57,305 bases of DNA from Anaerolineae bacterium (lineage in GTDB: Bacteria > Chloroflexota > Anaerolineae > Aggregatilineales > Phototrophicaceae): NCBI GenBank assembly GCA_030950085.1, contig JAUZRW010000096.1, forward strand, positions 1 to 57,305, given 5' to 3'. The stretch's first letter is position 1; every line of letters starts with the position of its first letter. Of the stretch, positions 50,601 through 57,230 are shown one piece after another. The translations under genes and the position numbers were made by a program. The notes under the pieces were generated by a model. That model was not told the origin of the DNA, made no database searches, and saw only the letters and a program-made list of their open reading frames with translations.

Positions 50601-52391
50601 GATGAACGCTGGCTCAATGAGATTGGCGAAACAGTCTACAATGTTAGTTTCCGTTATGATGATACAGGGAATCGAATTGAAGAAATTCGTAATGGCAGCC
50701 GTCGTTTGTTCTTGTACAACGAACAGAATCAACTGATAGGCGAAGTTCGGGATTATAATCCGCAAAACAATAGCTTCTTGTTGCTGCCATTTGGCATCAT
50801 CATGAGTCTATTCGCCTTCTCCTTCCGGCCAAAAAGAGGCAAATGGACACTTCCTCTAGTATTGCTGCTGATAGTGGGCGGTGTTTATGCAGCACCACCG
50901 ATGCAGCAAAACACACTGCTGCCGGATGTGCGCTACGAATATGATAGTCGTGGCAATCTAACACAGATGCGTTTTATCACGAGTCGTAATGGCTCTATCG
51001 AACAATCCAATGACCTCAATTTGACTTATGACGATGAGAATCGCTTGGTCAGTGTTCAAGGAGTGGATGAAAACGGCAACACGATTGATACAGAATTAAG
51101 CTATGACGCATTCAGTCGCTTGGTCACATGGCGTTCGGGCGATACCCGTTATGATTTGGTCTACGATGGACATGAACTGATTGGCATGACAGGGGGCGAT
51201 GGCACGGAACAATATCTCCAATTTAATGATGAACGCTTGCTAACCTTTACGGCTGCGGATACCTTACTCTGGCACTTAAATGACCAAATTGGCAGTACCC
51301 GTCGTTATGCCGATATCGACGGTAACTTAATCAATGCGCCGAATCGCTTGCTTGAATTTGGTAGTTTTGGCACACGCATTTACCCCTATGATGAGGGTAT
51401 CGCGCCGGAGGGTTCACGAGTCGAAAAACCATTGCCGTTCTTTGCAGGGCATCTATATGAACCTGATACGGGACTATATCTCATTGGATTGCGCTCTTAT
51501 GACGCGGAAACAGGTCGTTTTATTCAGCCAGACCCTATCCGTCAAGACCCGATTGGCACATTGTACACTTATGCCCGAAACCGTCCCTTTGTTTTTACTG
51601 ATTTTGCTGGGATGACAGCCCAACCCTTCTTAGACCCCACACAGGCGGCAAGCCTCGCACAAGATTTAGAACCAGAGAGTCTGATTCCGCGCCCAGATGT
51701 ACCACTTGTGCCGTTACCGCCAGCCGTTCATCGCCGCCAAGCCGATGAGTCGTTCCGTGCGCTGCAATTGCTGGATGAAACTCGTTACGGTGTCAATGCT
51801 GTTGTCGCTCGTTCATCACCCTTGCTAAATGATTTTTATCTCTTTGACCTCAATATCATGCCCGAAGCGATAGTTAATCTGGATGCACAAGCGCTCAATA
51901 CTGTGATGGATGTCTATACAGGTGGCGATGCTTGGTTGCCAGACCCACGCACAAATCCGACTGTGGCATTGAATCCGTTTGCCATTTTGAGTGACGTTGA
52001 GCCATTATTGGCACAAGTTTATCTGCAACCGTTGGAATGGCGTTATGGGCAAAGCGCGGGCTTACAATTGAACTTGCCGACTATCAATCAGCCGCAGCTA
52101 CTCCCTGAACGTTGGCAAATCGAAGCGGATTTAAGCGAACGATTGCAACAACTGCCTGTGATGCCTGCCTTACTACCGCAATCCGAAAACTTAATTGGCA
52201 TTGTCACGGATGCGCCTGAACCACAGCTATCATTGCCGTCGGTGCAGATACCGATTGCAGATATTGAGCCATCGGTCTTGTTTAATCTCGATGATTTGCG
52301 TGAATCATCATTTGACCTGATAAGCCGTATCTGGACAATTGAGCAAAGTAATTGTTTGGATTGTGTACCGCCATTGGGTTTTAGTCGTTAG
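44700..52391 (+). CDS. Giant RHS/YD-repeat exported protein
   Basis: A 2,563-residue secreted protein. Its signal peptide is MPRFRLFIFSVLLVFGSAQI..., then comes a PPC-like beta domain (about 25-140), more beta-rich sequence, and a DUF6531-type module (about 490-540, ENRPVNLVNGNFFYSVTDY). Dozens of YD repeats run from about 690 to 2020 (YDxxGNLxxxxD patterns). Residues 2024-2065 form an unexpected hydrophobic hairpin: two helices separated by RPKRGK, with an AxA-like VYAAP end. Repeats then resume and the RHS core closes at about 2305 (GLYLIGLRSYDAETGRFIQPDPI). A Pro/Leu-rich tip of about 257 residues is unrecognised. An ATG at 44667, overlapping the previous gene, is an alternative start. No immunity-like gene follows. 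Confidence 0.92.
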   Translation: MPRFRLFIFSVLLVFGSAQIGFAQTTDFTIFYGETQSNFFEGANFVQRWIFFGEARDMLQIQSFRIAGQFTPRLRLLDASGNLLAESLGGEFSDTDELFFADGLPDTAPYQIEVEGLNVVANQRDNPAEYSLRLERVGQRRADPNDGLSVLPDTPPLPELQTGDSVRVPLQFQVYGAEPQVNQSNTANIPSRWLLTTPQWELAINNNIPIARGLLSATFLDVGIGLTLRNEGLITTGDRTFFSDENFMVAYQDTRREYTFTLSDNRSIVTDFFRVSAIQVVDGFVHVTMNTGESQRLLFKTDTIDIRRLSGGNNEEALNQIQLGNDRFVTTDFQGYNTLAFIDGQLRVLFGDDARFVSDEVRLFLRQNNTTGIHTVSLLIPVGGSTTSRNIPITLNDSRMGDVRIENGQISVEPLDGRVLTEPIANIDALLLENGGVRFSRRDGSLRTSFANVSDIETPADLPSNSDLLPYETGFRPRNMNNLGTDIVPLNPAVDAALENRPVNLVNGNFFYSVTDYQIASHTLELNLTRYYNSQDSGTTPAYMLDNYLVGRMGDGWRHSYQYDLDITGAPAGQIRLVMPNGTQHLYFPTTGNPTRWTSRTLLSLAIEQVGGTLGTWRATRTDGVIFHFDNAGRLNRISETPSRSITLSPMPLVYSTGFGGVFITEPYGRRLELYLGASGRIETARDTSARQIRYTYDETRLINVEYNTPTQVATYDYSDEGILRRFDDVRSPYSQIGLITYESERRVNRYIENAGGTLVRDYRYLYEQIPDGRITTRITSVNGETRTASWTYNTLYQLVGRSTARSGWDYEYTYDINTGLLNSYRTPTLTRYQIEFDDKANIISFADPFFAGETAYDFNYQRRGEQTLLTQIRYPNNGVDNFTWSDGDNPHLLSFSQLVSVGIERIERITSYEYDDWGRVAMLIEPNNIATVYQYDTFGYVETIWQGIVLEEGETRADILDSSRAQRVLQFDYDLIGQLRAITDGRGQTYTLDWDSSTELLRQINGPEGVFIAYNYDDRGLVTLLNDRGQETVYTYDGLDNVTSIIDAAGILVTFTYDEAGNLLSTVDDLQRETRIEYDALNNPIQRISPTGLVTIYATEIDEAGDFIYRREVDPVGRIIERRYDALGRLVLYSIADGDFLQEFRVTYNNTHLPVSIVEVASGRTLTLEYDLIGQVTALDIAGSRTRFDYDIRGNLAQVTSPAERVITYDYDPLDNITRVVLPDGTEWLYSYDENSNLLSATDTGGLTTLYVYDARNQLVSIEDPMDNLTSYDYDLRGNLTSIINAVGTSRTFAYDDLDRLVSATDGRGQSTDYEYDNLGRLFNIAQPGVRATRLTYDAEDNIIAVTKRPREQRTLYNYDGLGRITSITDPLGHTTAYQYNSLGRITRIIDAVGNEQRYQWRSGSVLQRFVDSAGREYSINTDSLGRLTTLRDLTTEQNEAINTQLFYDADGYIEAIQVGTDSARTSGQNDIFYRYEYSAQGQVIRYTDTSDGEWQLLYDDSERLVEIMNPLGVATRYLYDDGGRVIQVIHQAETDAEAIETYDYDGNGNIVRYSSPTGVVNSYLYDQNNRLLQAIIAADTELESRYVFEYNALGQLIRTVDPMGMASRYFYSLDNLNRVERTIGEETIALSYNYDDAGNLRNIVMPGRNELINAPVSISMTYDALNRRVRYVDGADSVWSYTYNAAGEVAQISDPLGSVVRYEYDDNDRVTSISYPSGSVVTFTYDAAGNIRTVTLPANQDGQEQTLIYRLDVNGNITTMQVGNNITRYEYDVMGNLTRRIYPDGRITTFDYDAANRLIATRYADGTVINNSYDADGRLLSAGELSFDYDILGRLQRQTGTMSIDYTYDLAGNLLTRDAGEIGLTTYAYDDLYRPIEMRLDGQSVQVVYDEMNQVRQILRSNGVRTFINYDAAARPVSILHLGPDNQRLDGFNYQYDAVGNLIRIDRVVDAWRILYSYDVAHRLIDERWLNEIGETVYNVSFRYDDTGNRIEEIRNGSRRLFLYNEQNQLIGEVRDYNPQNNSFLLLPFGIIMSLFAFSFRPKRGKWTLPLVLLLIVGGVYAAPPMQQNTLLPDVRYEYDSRGNLTQMRFITSRNGSIEQSNDLNLTYDDENRLVSVQGVDENGNTIDTELSYDAFSRLVTWRSGDTRYDLVYDGHELIGMTGGDGTEQYLQFNDERLLTFTAADTLLWHLNDQIGSTRRYADIDGNLINAPNRLLEFGSFGTRIYPYDEGIAPEGSRVEKPLPFFAGHLYEPDTGLYLIGLRSYDAETGRFIQPDPIRQDPIGTLYTYARNRPFVFTDFAGMTAQPFLDPTQAASLAQDLEPESLIPRPDVPLVPLPPAVHRRQADESFRALQLLDETRYGVNAVVARSSPLLNDFYLFDLNIMPEAIVNLDAQALNTVMDVYTGGDAWLPDPRTNPTVALNPFAILSDVEPLLAQVYLQPLEWRYGQSAGLQLNLPTINQPQLLPERWQIEADLSERLQQLPVMPALLPQSENLIGIVTDAPEPQLSLPSVQIPIADIEPSVLFNLDDLRESSFDLISRIWTIEQSNCLDCVPPLGFSR

Positions 52392-52399
52392 GTTGTTTG

Positions 52400-53899
52400 A
52401 TGGCATATTTACTAGGTATTGATATTGGCACGTCTACCACAAAAGCTGTGGTTTTTGATAGCGACTCAGCAAAGACTGTCGCGGTCAGTAGCGGACATGA
52501 GTATCCTATTCATAAACGACAGGCTAATTATGCCGAACAAAATCCTGATGATTGGTGGCAAGCGACCATTGCGGCAGTGCGCGATGTCATGCAGCAATTA
52601 GGCACAGTCGAACTTGCAGGAATCGGCTTTAGTGGGCAAATGCACGGCACAGTTTTACTCAATGCCGATAAACAAGTGATTCATCCGGCGATTATCTGGG
52701 CAGACCAACGCAGCAGTATAGAAGTTGCTGCTTTGCTTGAACCTTTTGCCGATGGCGAATTTGCCAATATCACAGGCACGAACCCCGCAGTCGGTTTCAT
52801 GGGAGCAACACTACTCTGGCTGAAAACACATCACCCAACCCTTTTGAACGATACAAAATATGCTATTTTGCCGAAAGACTATGTTCGTCTGCAAATGACA
52901 GGGCAGATTCACAGTGAACCAAGTGATGCTGCCTCATCTGCCCTTTTTGATATTCGCACGAGTCAATGGTCACGCCATATTATCGAAAAAGTAGGGCTGC
53001 CATACGATATTTTTCCACCGCTACTTTCCTCAGCAGATGTTGTAGGCGAATTGACCTCAGAAGCAGCGCAGCAATTCGGCTTAAAAGCAGGTATTCCGGT
53101 TGTGGCTGGTTGTGCTGACCAACCGGCACAGGCACTTGGCAACGGACTCATCGCAACAGGTCAAGCATCGGTGACAATCGGCAGTGGTGGACAAGTATTT
53201 GTTCCGTTATCAAAAGTCACACAGACCGATTCGCGTTTGCACATTTTTAATCATGCAGTGCCAAATCATTGGTATATTCTCGGTGCAGTTCTTTCGGCTG
53301 GCTTGTCGTTGCGTTGGTTGCGCGATGTCACCGGATTGCAAGATAATACAGACGCTTATGCAATCTTGAGTCGTGAAGCTGCGGAAGTCGATGCAGGAGC
53401 AGATGGTTTGCTGTTTTTGCCTTATCTAGCAGGGGAACGCACACCGCATATGAACCCTCATGCCAAAGGTGTCTTTTTCGGACTCAGTTATCATCATGAA
53501 CGGGGGCATCTAGCACGGGCAGTCATGGAAGGCGTAGCTTTTGCTCTGCGGCAGACATTACAAATCAGCCTAGAACTCGGCGGACAAGTCGATAGAGTCA
53601 TTGCATCCGGCGGTGGTTTAGAAAGTGCTGTTTGGCGGCAAATTGTAGCGGATGTTTTCGGTTTACCCTTGCACCAAAGCATCTTAACAGAGCAAGCCGG
53701 AATCGGGGCGGCACTATTGGCAGGGGTCGGTACGGGCATTTATGCTAATTTTGAAGCGGCTTGTCGCCCATTGATGACTTATGGTCGTGTCAGCCAACCG
53801 AATACAGGGCATCAGGCGTTGTATCAGACACGCTATGAACAATTCTTGCGCCTCTACCCCTTGCTACAATCTGAAATGGAATATTACGAAAAACGTTAA
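52400..53899 (+). CDS. xylB: Xylulokinase
   Basis: Phosphorylates D-xylulose with ATP to give xylulose 5-phosphate for the pentose phosphate pathway, which also needs the transaldolase encoded at 14 kb. A FGGY-family kinase of 499 residues: GIDIGTSTTKAVVFD (phosphate 1), EQNPDDWWQA, GIGFSGQMHGTVLL and WADQRS (sugar binding), the catalytic Asp in GCADQPAQALG, then TIGSGGQVFVP and ASGGGLESAVWRQIVADVFG (adenosine). QMHG and WADQR are characteristic of XylB. It begins eight bases after the RHS stop, at ATG 52400 (a TTG one codon earlier is possible). It may be read through from the RHS operon, though the functions seem unrelated. Confidence 0.93.
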   Translation: MAYLLGIDIGTSTTKAVVFDSDSAKTVAVSSGHEYPIHKRQANYAEQNPDDWWQATIAAVRDVMQQLGTVELAGIGFSGQMHGTVLLNADKQVIHPAIIWADQRSSIEVAALLEPFADGEFANITGTNPAVGFMGATLLWLKTHHPTLLNDTKYAILPKDYVRLQMTGQIHSEPSDAASSALFDIRTSQWSRHIIEKVGLPYDIFPPLLSSADVVGELTSEAAQQFGLKAGIPVVAGCADQPAQALGNGLIATGQASVTIGSGGQVFVPLSKVTQTDSRLHIFNHAVPNHWYILGAVLSAGLSLRWLRDVTGLQDNTDAYAILSREAAEVDAGADGLLFLPYLAGERTPHMNPHAKGVFFGLSYHHERGHLARAVMEGVAFALRQTLQISLELGGQVDRVIASGGGLESAVWRQIVADVFGLPLHQSILTEQAGIGAALLAGVGTGIYANFEAACRPLMTYGRVSQPNTGHQALYQTRYEQFLRLYPLLQSEMEYYEKR

Positions 53900-53934
53900 G
53901 TTTTGTCAGGAAACGATGTCAGATTTTACAAGCG

Positions 53935-53950
53935 ATGCTATAATAAGCAT
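53935..53950 (+). promoter_or_regulatory. -10 element within an inverted repeat before the PA14/SH3b gene
   Basis: ATGCT (53935-53939) and AGCAT (53946-53950) flank ATAATA, so a perfect TATAAT (53939-53944) lies inside the dyad. No good -35 is visible, which would suit a promoter that depends on a regulator. Confidence 0.35.
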
Positions 53951-53988
53951 ATAACTGTTTTTAATGGTTTTATATGGAGAAAAGTGGG

Positions 53989-55038
53989 ATGGCAAAATCA
54001 GTACGATTTCTGATACCGACAACACTCTTTTTGCTGCTCATCGGCATCGTGCTGACAATTCAGCCCGGCACTGTTGAAGCACAAGATTTTGGGAGTTCGT
54101 GGACAGGGTCTTATTTCAATACGAGTAATCTTAGTGGCGCACAAGTGCTAGGTCGCTTAGATAATCAGATAAACTTTAATTTCGGCTCAGGTAGCCCAGA
54201 TACCTCATTCGTCAATCCAGATAATTTCAGTGTCCGTTGGCAAGGCTTACAGAATTTCGCAACGGGCGGTACGTATCGTTTTACAGCCGTTTATGATGAT
54301 GGTATTCGCGTGCGAATTGACGGTTCGACTATTATTGACGACTTCAATAACAATGGCACACTGAAAACGACAACTGCCGATGTCAATATTTCGCAAGGGA
54401 CACGCGATATCGTGGTCGAATATGTTGAATTTACAGGGACTGCTGCCGTGCAATTTTACTGGCAAGCGGTCAGTTTAGATGCCCAAGTTACAGGAGGTCC
54501 CTCACCGACTCCAACAGCAACCGGTGTCCCCGCGATTCCACAAGGGGCGCTCACGGCAATTGTTATTCGGGCAGGCGTTTTGAATGTGCGTGATGCACCG
54601 TCAATCGGCGGCAATCGTATCGGGCGAATTTTACGGGGACAAGCCTATCAAGTCGTTGGGCGTGACCCAGACGCACGTTGGTTCTTGCTCGAATTAGGCG
54701 GTTTCCAAGGTTGGGCATCAGGTTATTACCTGTTCATCAATGGTAACGAATTTAACGCTCCTGTTCGCAGTGCCACATCAGCTTTTGGTATTCCAGCAGG
54801 ATTTAACGATACCGGAGTCATTGTCCAAACTCGTGCCACGATGCGCTTACGGGCAAACCCGAACATCACGTCAGCACAAATTGGACGTGTCACATGGGGG
54901 GCATTCTTACCCGTAGCAGGTCGAACGGCTGCTGGCGATTGGTATCAGGTCTTGTGGAAAGGCACAATCGGCTGGGTATTTACTGGCTTCTCGGATGTTG
55001 TACAAGGTAATTACAACGATATTCCCATCATACGCTAA
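53989..55038 (+). CDS. Secreted PA14 and double SH3b domain protein
   Basis: A signal peptide (MAKSVRFLIPTTLFLLLIG..., ending VEAQ) is followed by a PA14 domain (about 35-165; WTGSYFNTSNLSG, FSVRWQGLQNFATGGTYRFTAVYDDGIRVRIDG). This fold often binds carbohydrate. After a Pro/Thr linker there are two SH3b domains: about 185-255 (VLNVRDAPSIGGNRIGRI) and about 265-345 (MRLRANPNITSAQIGRVTWG), which bind cell-wall or other peptide ligands. No catalytic domain is attached, so an envelope-binding or adhesive role is likely. The ATG at 53989 has GGAG nine bases upstream; the ATG at 53974 overlaps that site. Confidence 0.85.
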   Translation: MAKSVRFLIPTTLFLLLIGIVLTIQPGTVEAQDFGSSWTGSYFNTSNLSGAQVLGRLDNQINFNFGSGSPDTSFVNPDNFSVRWQGLQNFATGGTYRFTAVYDDGIRVRIDGSTIIDDFNNNGTLKTTTADVNISQGTRDIVVEYVEFTGTAAVQFYWQAVSLDAQVTGGPSPTPTATGVPAIPQGALTAIVIRAGVLNVRDAPSIGGNRIGRILRGQAYQVVGRDPDARWFLLELGGFQGWASGYYLFINGNEFNAPVRSATSAFGIPAGFNDTGVIVQTRATMRLRANPNITSAQIGRVTWGAFLPVAGRTAAGDWYQVLWKGTIGWVFTGFSDVVQGNYNDIPIIR

Positions 55039-55053
55039 GAAAGTAAAGTTGTC

Positions 55054-55080
55054 GGGGCGTAATGTCATAGATTGCGCCCC
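55054..55080 (+). terminator. Hairpin between the PA14/SH3b and DUF2071 genes
   Basis: GGGGCGTAAT (55054-55063) pairs with ATTGCGCCCC (55071-55080), ten pairs with one wobble, around a seven-base loop. It follows the upstream stop by 15 bases and ends ten bases before the preferred start of the next gene. It may derive from the GTAGGG repeat family. It has no T-run. Confidence 0.45.
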
Positions 55081-55090
55081 ACGGTTCATC

Positions 55091-55867
55091 ATGATTTTCA
55101 ATAATCCAGCCCAACAAAGTCCGAAACAATTGCTGCAACTCACGGAACACCGCTCTTATCCTATTCCACAAGGGCGTTGGTGGGTGATGGCGCAAACATG
55201 GCAACGTCTATTATTTGCCCACTATCCGATACCTGTTGCTACACTGCGCCCTATGATTCCCCCTGAATTAGAAATAGATACATGGGATGGCACAGCATGG
55301 ATAGGCATTGTTCCTTTTCGTATGACAGGGGTTCGTCTGCGTGGCTTACCCCCTGTTCCGTTCACTCATACATTTCCAGAATTGAACGTGCGTACTTATG
55401 TTGTCAAAGATGGCATTGCCGGAGTCTGGTTTTTTAGTTTAGATGCCGCAAATCCATTAGCTGTCTTCACTGCGCGACGCTGGTTCCACCTGCCCTACTA
55501 TCATGCAGACATGACTATCTCAGAACAGGGTGATAACATACAGTATCACAGTTATCGTAGTCATCGCGGAGCAACAAAGGGTGTATTTGTGGGAAGTTAT
55601 CGCCCAACAGGTAGCGTTCAAGATTATGCACCCGATAGTCATGAACGCTGGCTAACAGAACGCTATGCCCTCTATGCGGCTAATAAACGCGGCAAACTTT
55701 ATCGCGGCGATATTCAACATCAATTGTGGTCTGTACAACCTGCCGAAGCCAATATCGAGCAGAATAGTATCGTAGCAGCGAGTGGTATCGCCTTACCCGA
55801 CACAAAACCTTTGCTGCATTATGTTCATCATATTGATGTCATCACATGGGCGCTAAAAGCACTCTAA
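55091..55867 (+). CDS. DUF2071 (YqjF-like) family protein
   Basis: A 258-residue protein of a family with no firm function, related in fold to acetoacetate decarboxylase. Signature segments are WWVMAQTWQRLLFAHYPIPVATLRPMIP, then DTWDGTAWIGIVPFRMTGVRLRGLP and FPELNVRTYV, and a GVWFFSLDA core. An earlier in-frame start at 54995 would lie inside the previous gene, so the ATG at 55091 is preferred. It converges with the racemase gene, whose stop codon touches its own. Confidence 0.85.
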   Translation: MIFNNPAQQSPKQLLQLTEHRSYPIPQGRWWVMAQTWQRLLFAHYPIPVATLRPMIPPELEIDTWDGTAWIGIVPFRMTGVRLRGLPPVPFTHTFPELNVRTYVVKDGIAGVWFFSLDAANPLAVFTARRWFHLPYYHADMTISEQGDNIQYHSYRSHRGATKGVFVGSYRPTGSVQDYAPDSHERWLTERYALYAANKRGKLYRGDIQHQLWSVQPAEANIEQNSIVAASGIALPDTKPLLHYVHHIDVITWALKAL

Positions 55868-56562
55868 CCGTCTAATGCCCAATCGACAGCCGCCAGCGCG
55901 TGAAGATACGTTGTCGCAAAAGTTGGCACAGGACTATGTTCAGGCTTGCTAATCAGCAATTCAATTTCAGTACATCCCAAGATAACCCCCTCTGCCCCAC
56001 TTGCAATTAGGTCATCTATCACCGTCTGATACGCCTTGCGCGATTCTTCTTCCACCTTGCCCACCACTAATTCATTATAGATAATGTCATGAACAACCGT
56101 GCGCCCATCATCATCAGGAATCACAACATCGAGTTCATGCTGATTAATCAGGCGACCCTTATAAAAATCTTGCTCCATCGTATAACGTGTACCGATCAAA
56201 GCAATTTTACTCAAGCCTTTTGCCTTGATAACTTTAGCCGTCGCATCCGCAATGTGAATCAGAGGGATATCAACCGCATTTTGCACATCACTTGCCATTT
56301 GGTGCATCGTATTACTACAAATCACAATACAATCTGCCCCTCCGCGTTCAAGTTGACGAGCGGCGGCAATCATGCGATGCGTTGCTGATTCCCAATCTTC
56401 GACAGCTTGTAAGGCTTCGATTTCGGCAAAGTCAAATGAGAACATCAAAGTTTCTGCACTATGCAAACCGCCTAGACGTTCTCGAACGGTTTCATTGATA
56501 ATACGATAATATTCAATCGACGATTCCCAACTCAGTCCACCAATTAAGCCAATAGTTTTCAC
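55864..56562 (-). CDS. Aspartate/glutamate racemase family protein
   Basis: A PLP-independent racemase of 232 residues. It begins MKTIGLIGGLSWESSIEYYR and has the first catalytic cysteine in CIVICSNTMHQMA and the second in GVILGCTEIELLI. The EIEALQ and ERGGADCI segments are typical of the RacX/YgeA branch, which often has broad amino-acid specificity. The GTG at 56562 is chosen as start because the fold begins there, GGGGAAA stands upstream and the length is then normal; the longer frame to 56679 adds 39 atypical residues. D-amino acids from such enzymes supply peptidoglycan or signalling. It overlaps the DUF2071 gene end by four bases on the opposite strand. Confidence 0.9.
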   Translation of the reverse strand: MKTIGLIGGLSWESSIEYYRIINETVRERLGGLHSAETLMFSFDFAEIEALQAVEDWESATHRMIAAARQLERGGADCIVICSNTMHQMASDVQNAVDIPLIHIADATAKVIKAKGLSKIALIGTRYTMEQDFYKGRLINQHELDVVIPDDDGRTVVHDIIYNELVVGKVEEESRKAYQTVIDDLIASGAEGVILGCTEIELLISKPEHSPVPTFATTYLHALAAVDWALDG

Positions 56563-56718
56563 GATTTTCCCCGATTCGTTTGTCAAATGATAGGCAAATA
56601 TCGTACAATTGTAGCAAGTGATTGTCTTTTCGTCGTGGGATGGGTATCCTATTGCTGAGAATAGGGTACAAAGGCACAATCAAAATAAGAGCTAAAACTA
56701 TACGGGAGCTATTTGGGG

Positions 56719-57075
56719 ATGTCCGAAAAACCGAATAAAGAACAACTTTACCATATGGCAGTTGAAGCCTTGAAGAATGGGCAAAAACAACCTGCCCGTA
56801 TGATGTTCCAACAGATTTTGCAAGTTGATAAACGCAATACCCGTGCCATGATGTGGCTGGCGAAAATTGCCCCTTCACTTCCTGAACGGGCAAAATGGCT
56901 CAAACGGGTACTCAAAATCGACCCCAAAAATAAGGATGCCAAAAAAGCACTCAGCAAAATCGAAAATCGAGATTCAGCCAAGCGCAATAAACGCTATTTT
57001 CGGATTGGGGCAGTTGTCTATGGAGTCGCCGTTCTTCTCATTTCGATATTTTCTGTTTTTATATTCACTCCATAG
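56719..57075 (+). CDS. Small TPR-like protein with C-terminal membrane helix
   Basis: A 118-residue tail-anchored protein. Residues 5-75 form two TPR-like helical pairs (EQLYHMAVEALKNGQKQPARMMFQQILQVDKRNTRAMMWLAKI, shown here only as the range 7-50, and AKWLKRVLKIDPKNKDAKKAL, about 61-81). A basic stretch leads to one hydrophobic helix (about 95-116). The TPR part should face the cytoplasm and recruit a partner. The ATG at 56719 follows GGGG; a TTG at 56713 is less likely. Similar small TPR-TM proteins are common in Anaerolineae-like genomes, but the function is unknown. Confidence 0.7.
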   Translation: MSEKPNKEQLYHMAVEALKNGQKQPARMMFQQILQVDKRNTRAMMWLAKIAPSLPERAKWLKRVLKIDPKNKDAKKALSKIENRDSAKRNKRYFRIGAVVYGVAVLLISIFSVFIFTP

Positions 57076-57084
57076 TGGGAATTA

Positions 57085-57157
57085 CTGCGGATGGCATGTA
57101 TGCCATCCCTACAGAACCTTTTTGAACTGTAGGGACGAGATATATCTCGTCCGCGAC
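57085..57157. repeat. GTAGGG-headed palindromic repeat, inverted pair
   Basis: Unit one (57085-57114) ends CCCTACAG and has the stem GGATGGCAT/ATGCCATCC. Unit two (57127-57157) begins CTGTAGGG and contains a perfect 20-base palindrome at 57133-57152. The two face each other around AACCTTTTTGAA, the same arrangement as the pair at 16060-16137. Confidence 0.65.
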
Positions 57158-57230
57158 TCAACAGCGTATCTATTCAGCTATCCATGAGATTGTGGAGAGC
57201 GAAAGTGAATAAAAGAAGTATACTAAAGTC

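Noticed and set aside
46770-50760. Periodic similarity suggesting a CRISPR array or tandem DNA repeat
   Set aside because: The periodicity lies in the protein (YD repeats of the RHS gene). The DNA units vary in sequence and length and lack identical repeats with spacers.
41200-52391. Type VI secretion cluster
   Set aside because: FHA, PP2C and RHS also occur in T6SS loci, but no TssB/C, Hcp, VgrG, ClpV or TssM-like gene is present, and the RHS protein has an N-terminal signal peptide.
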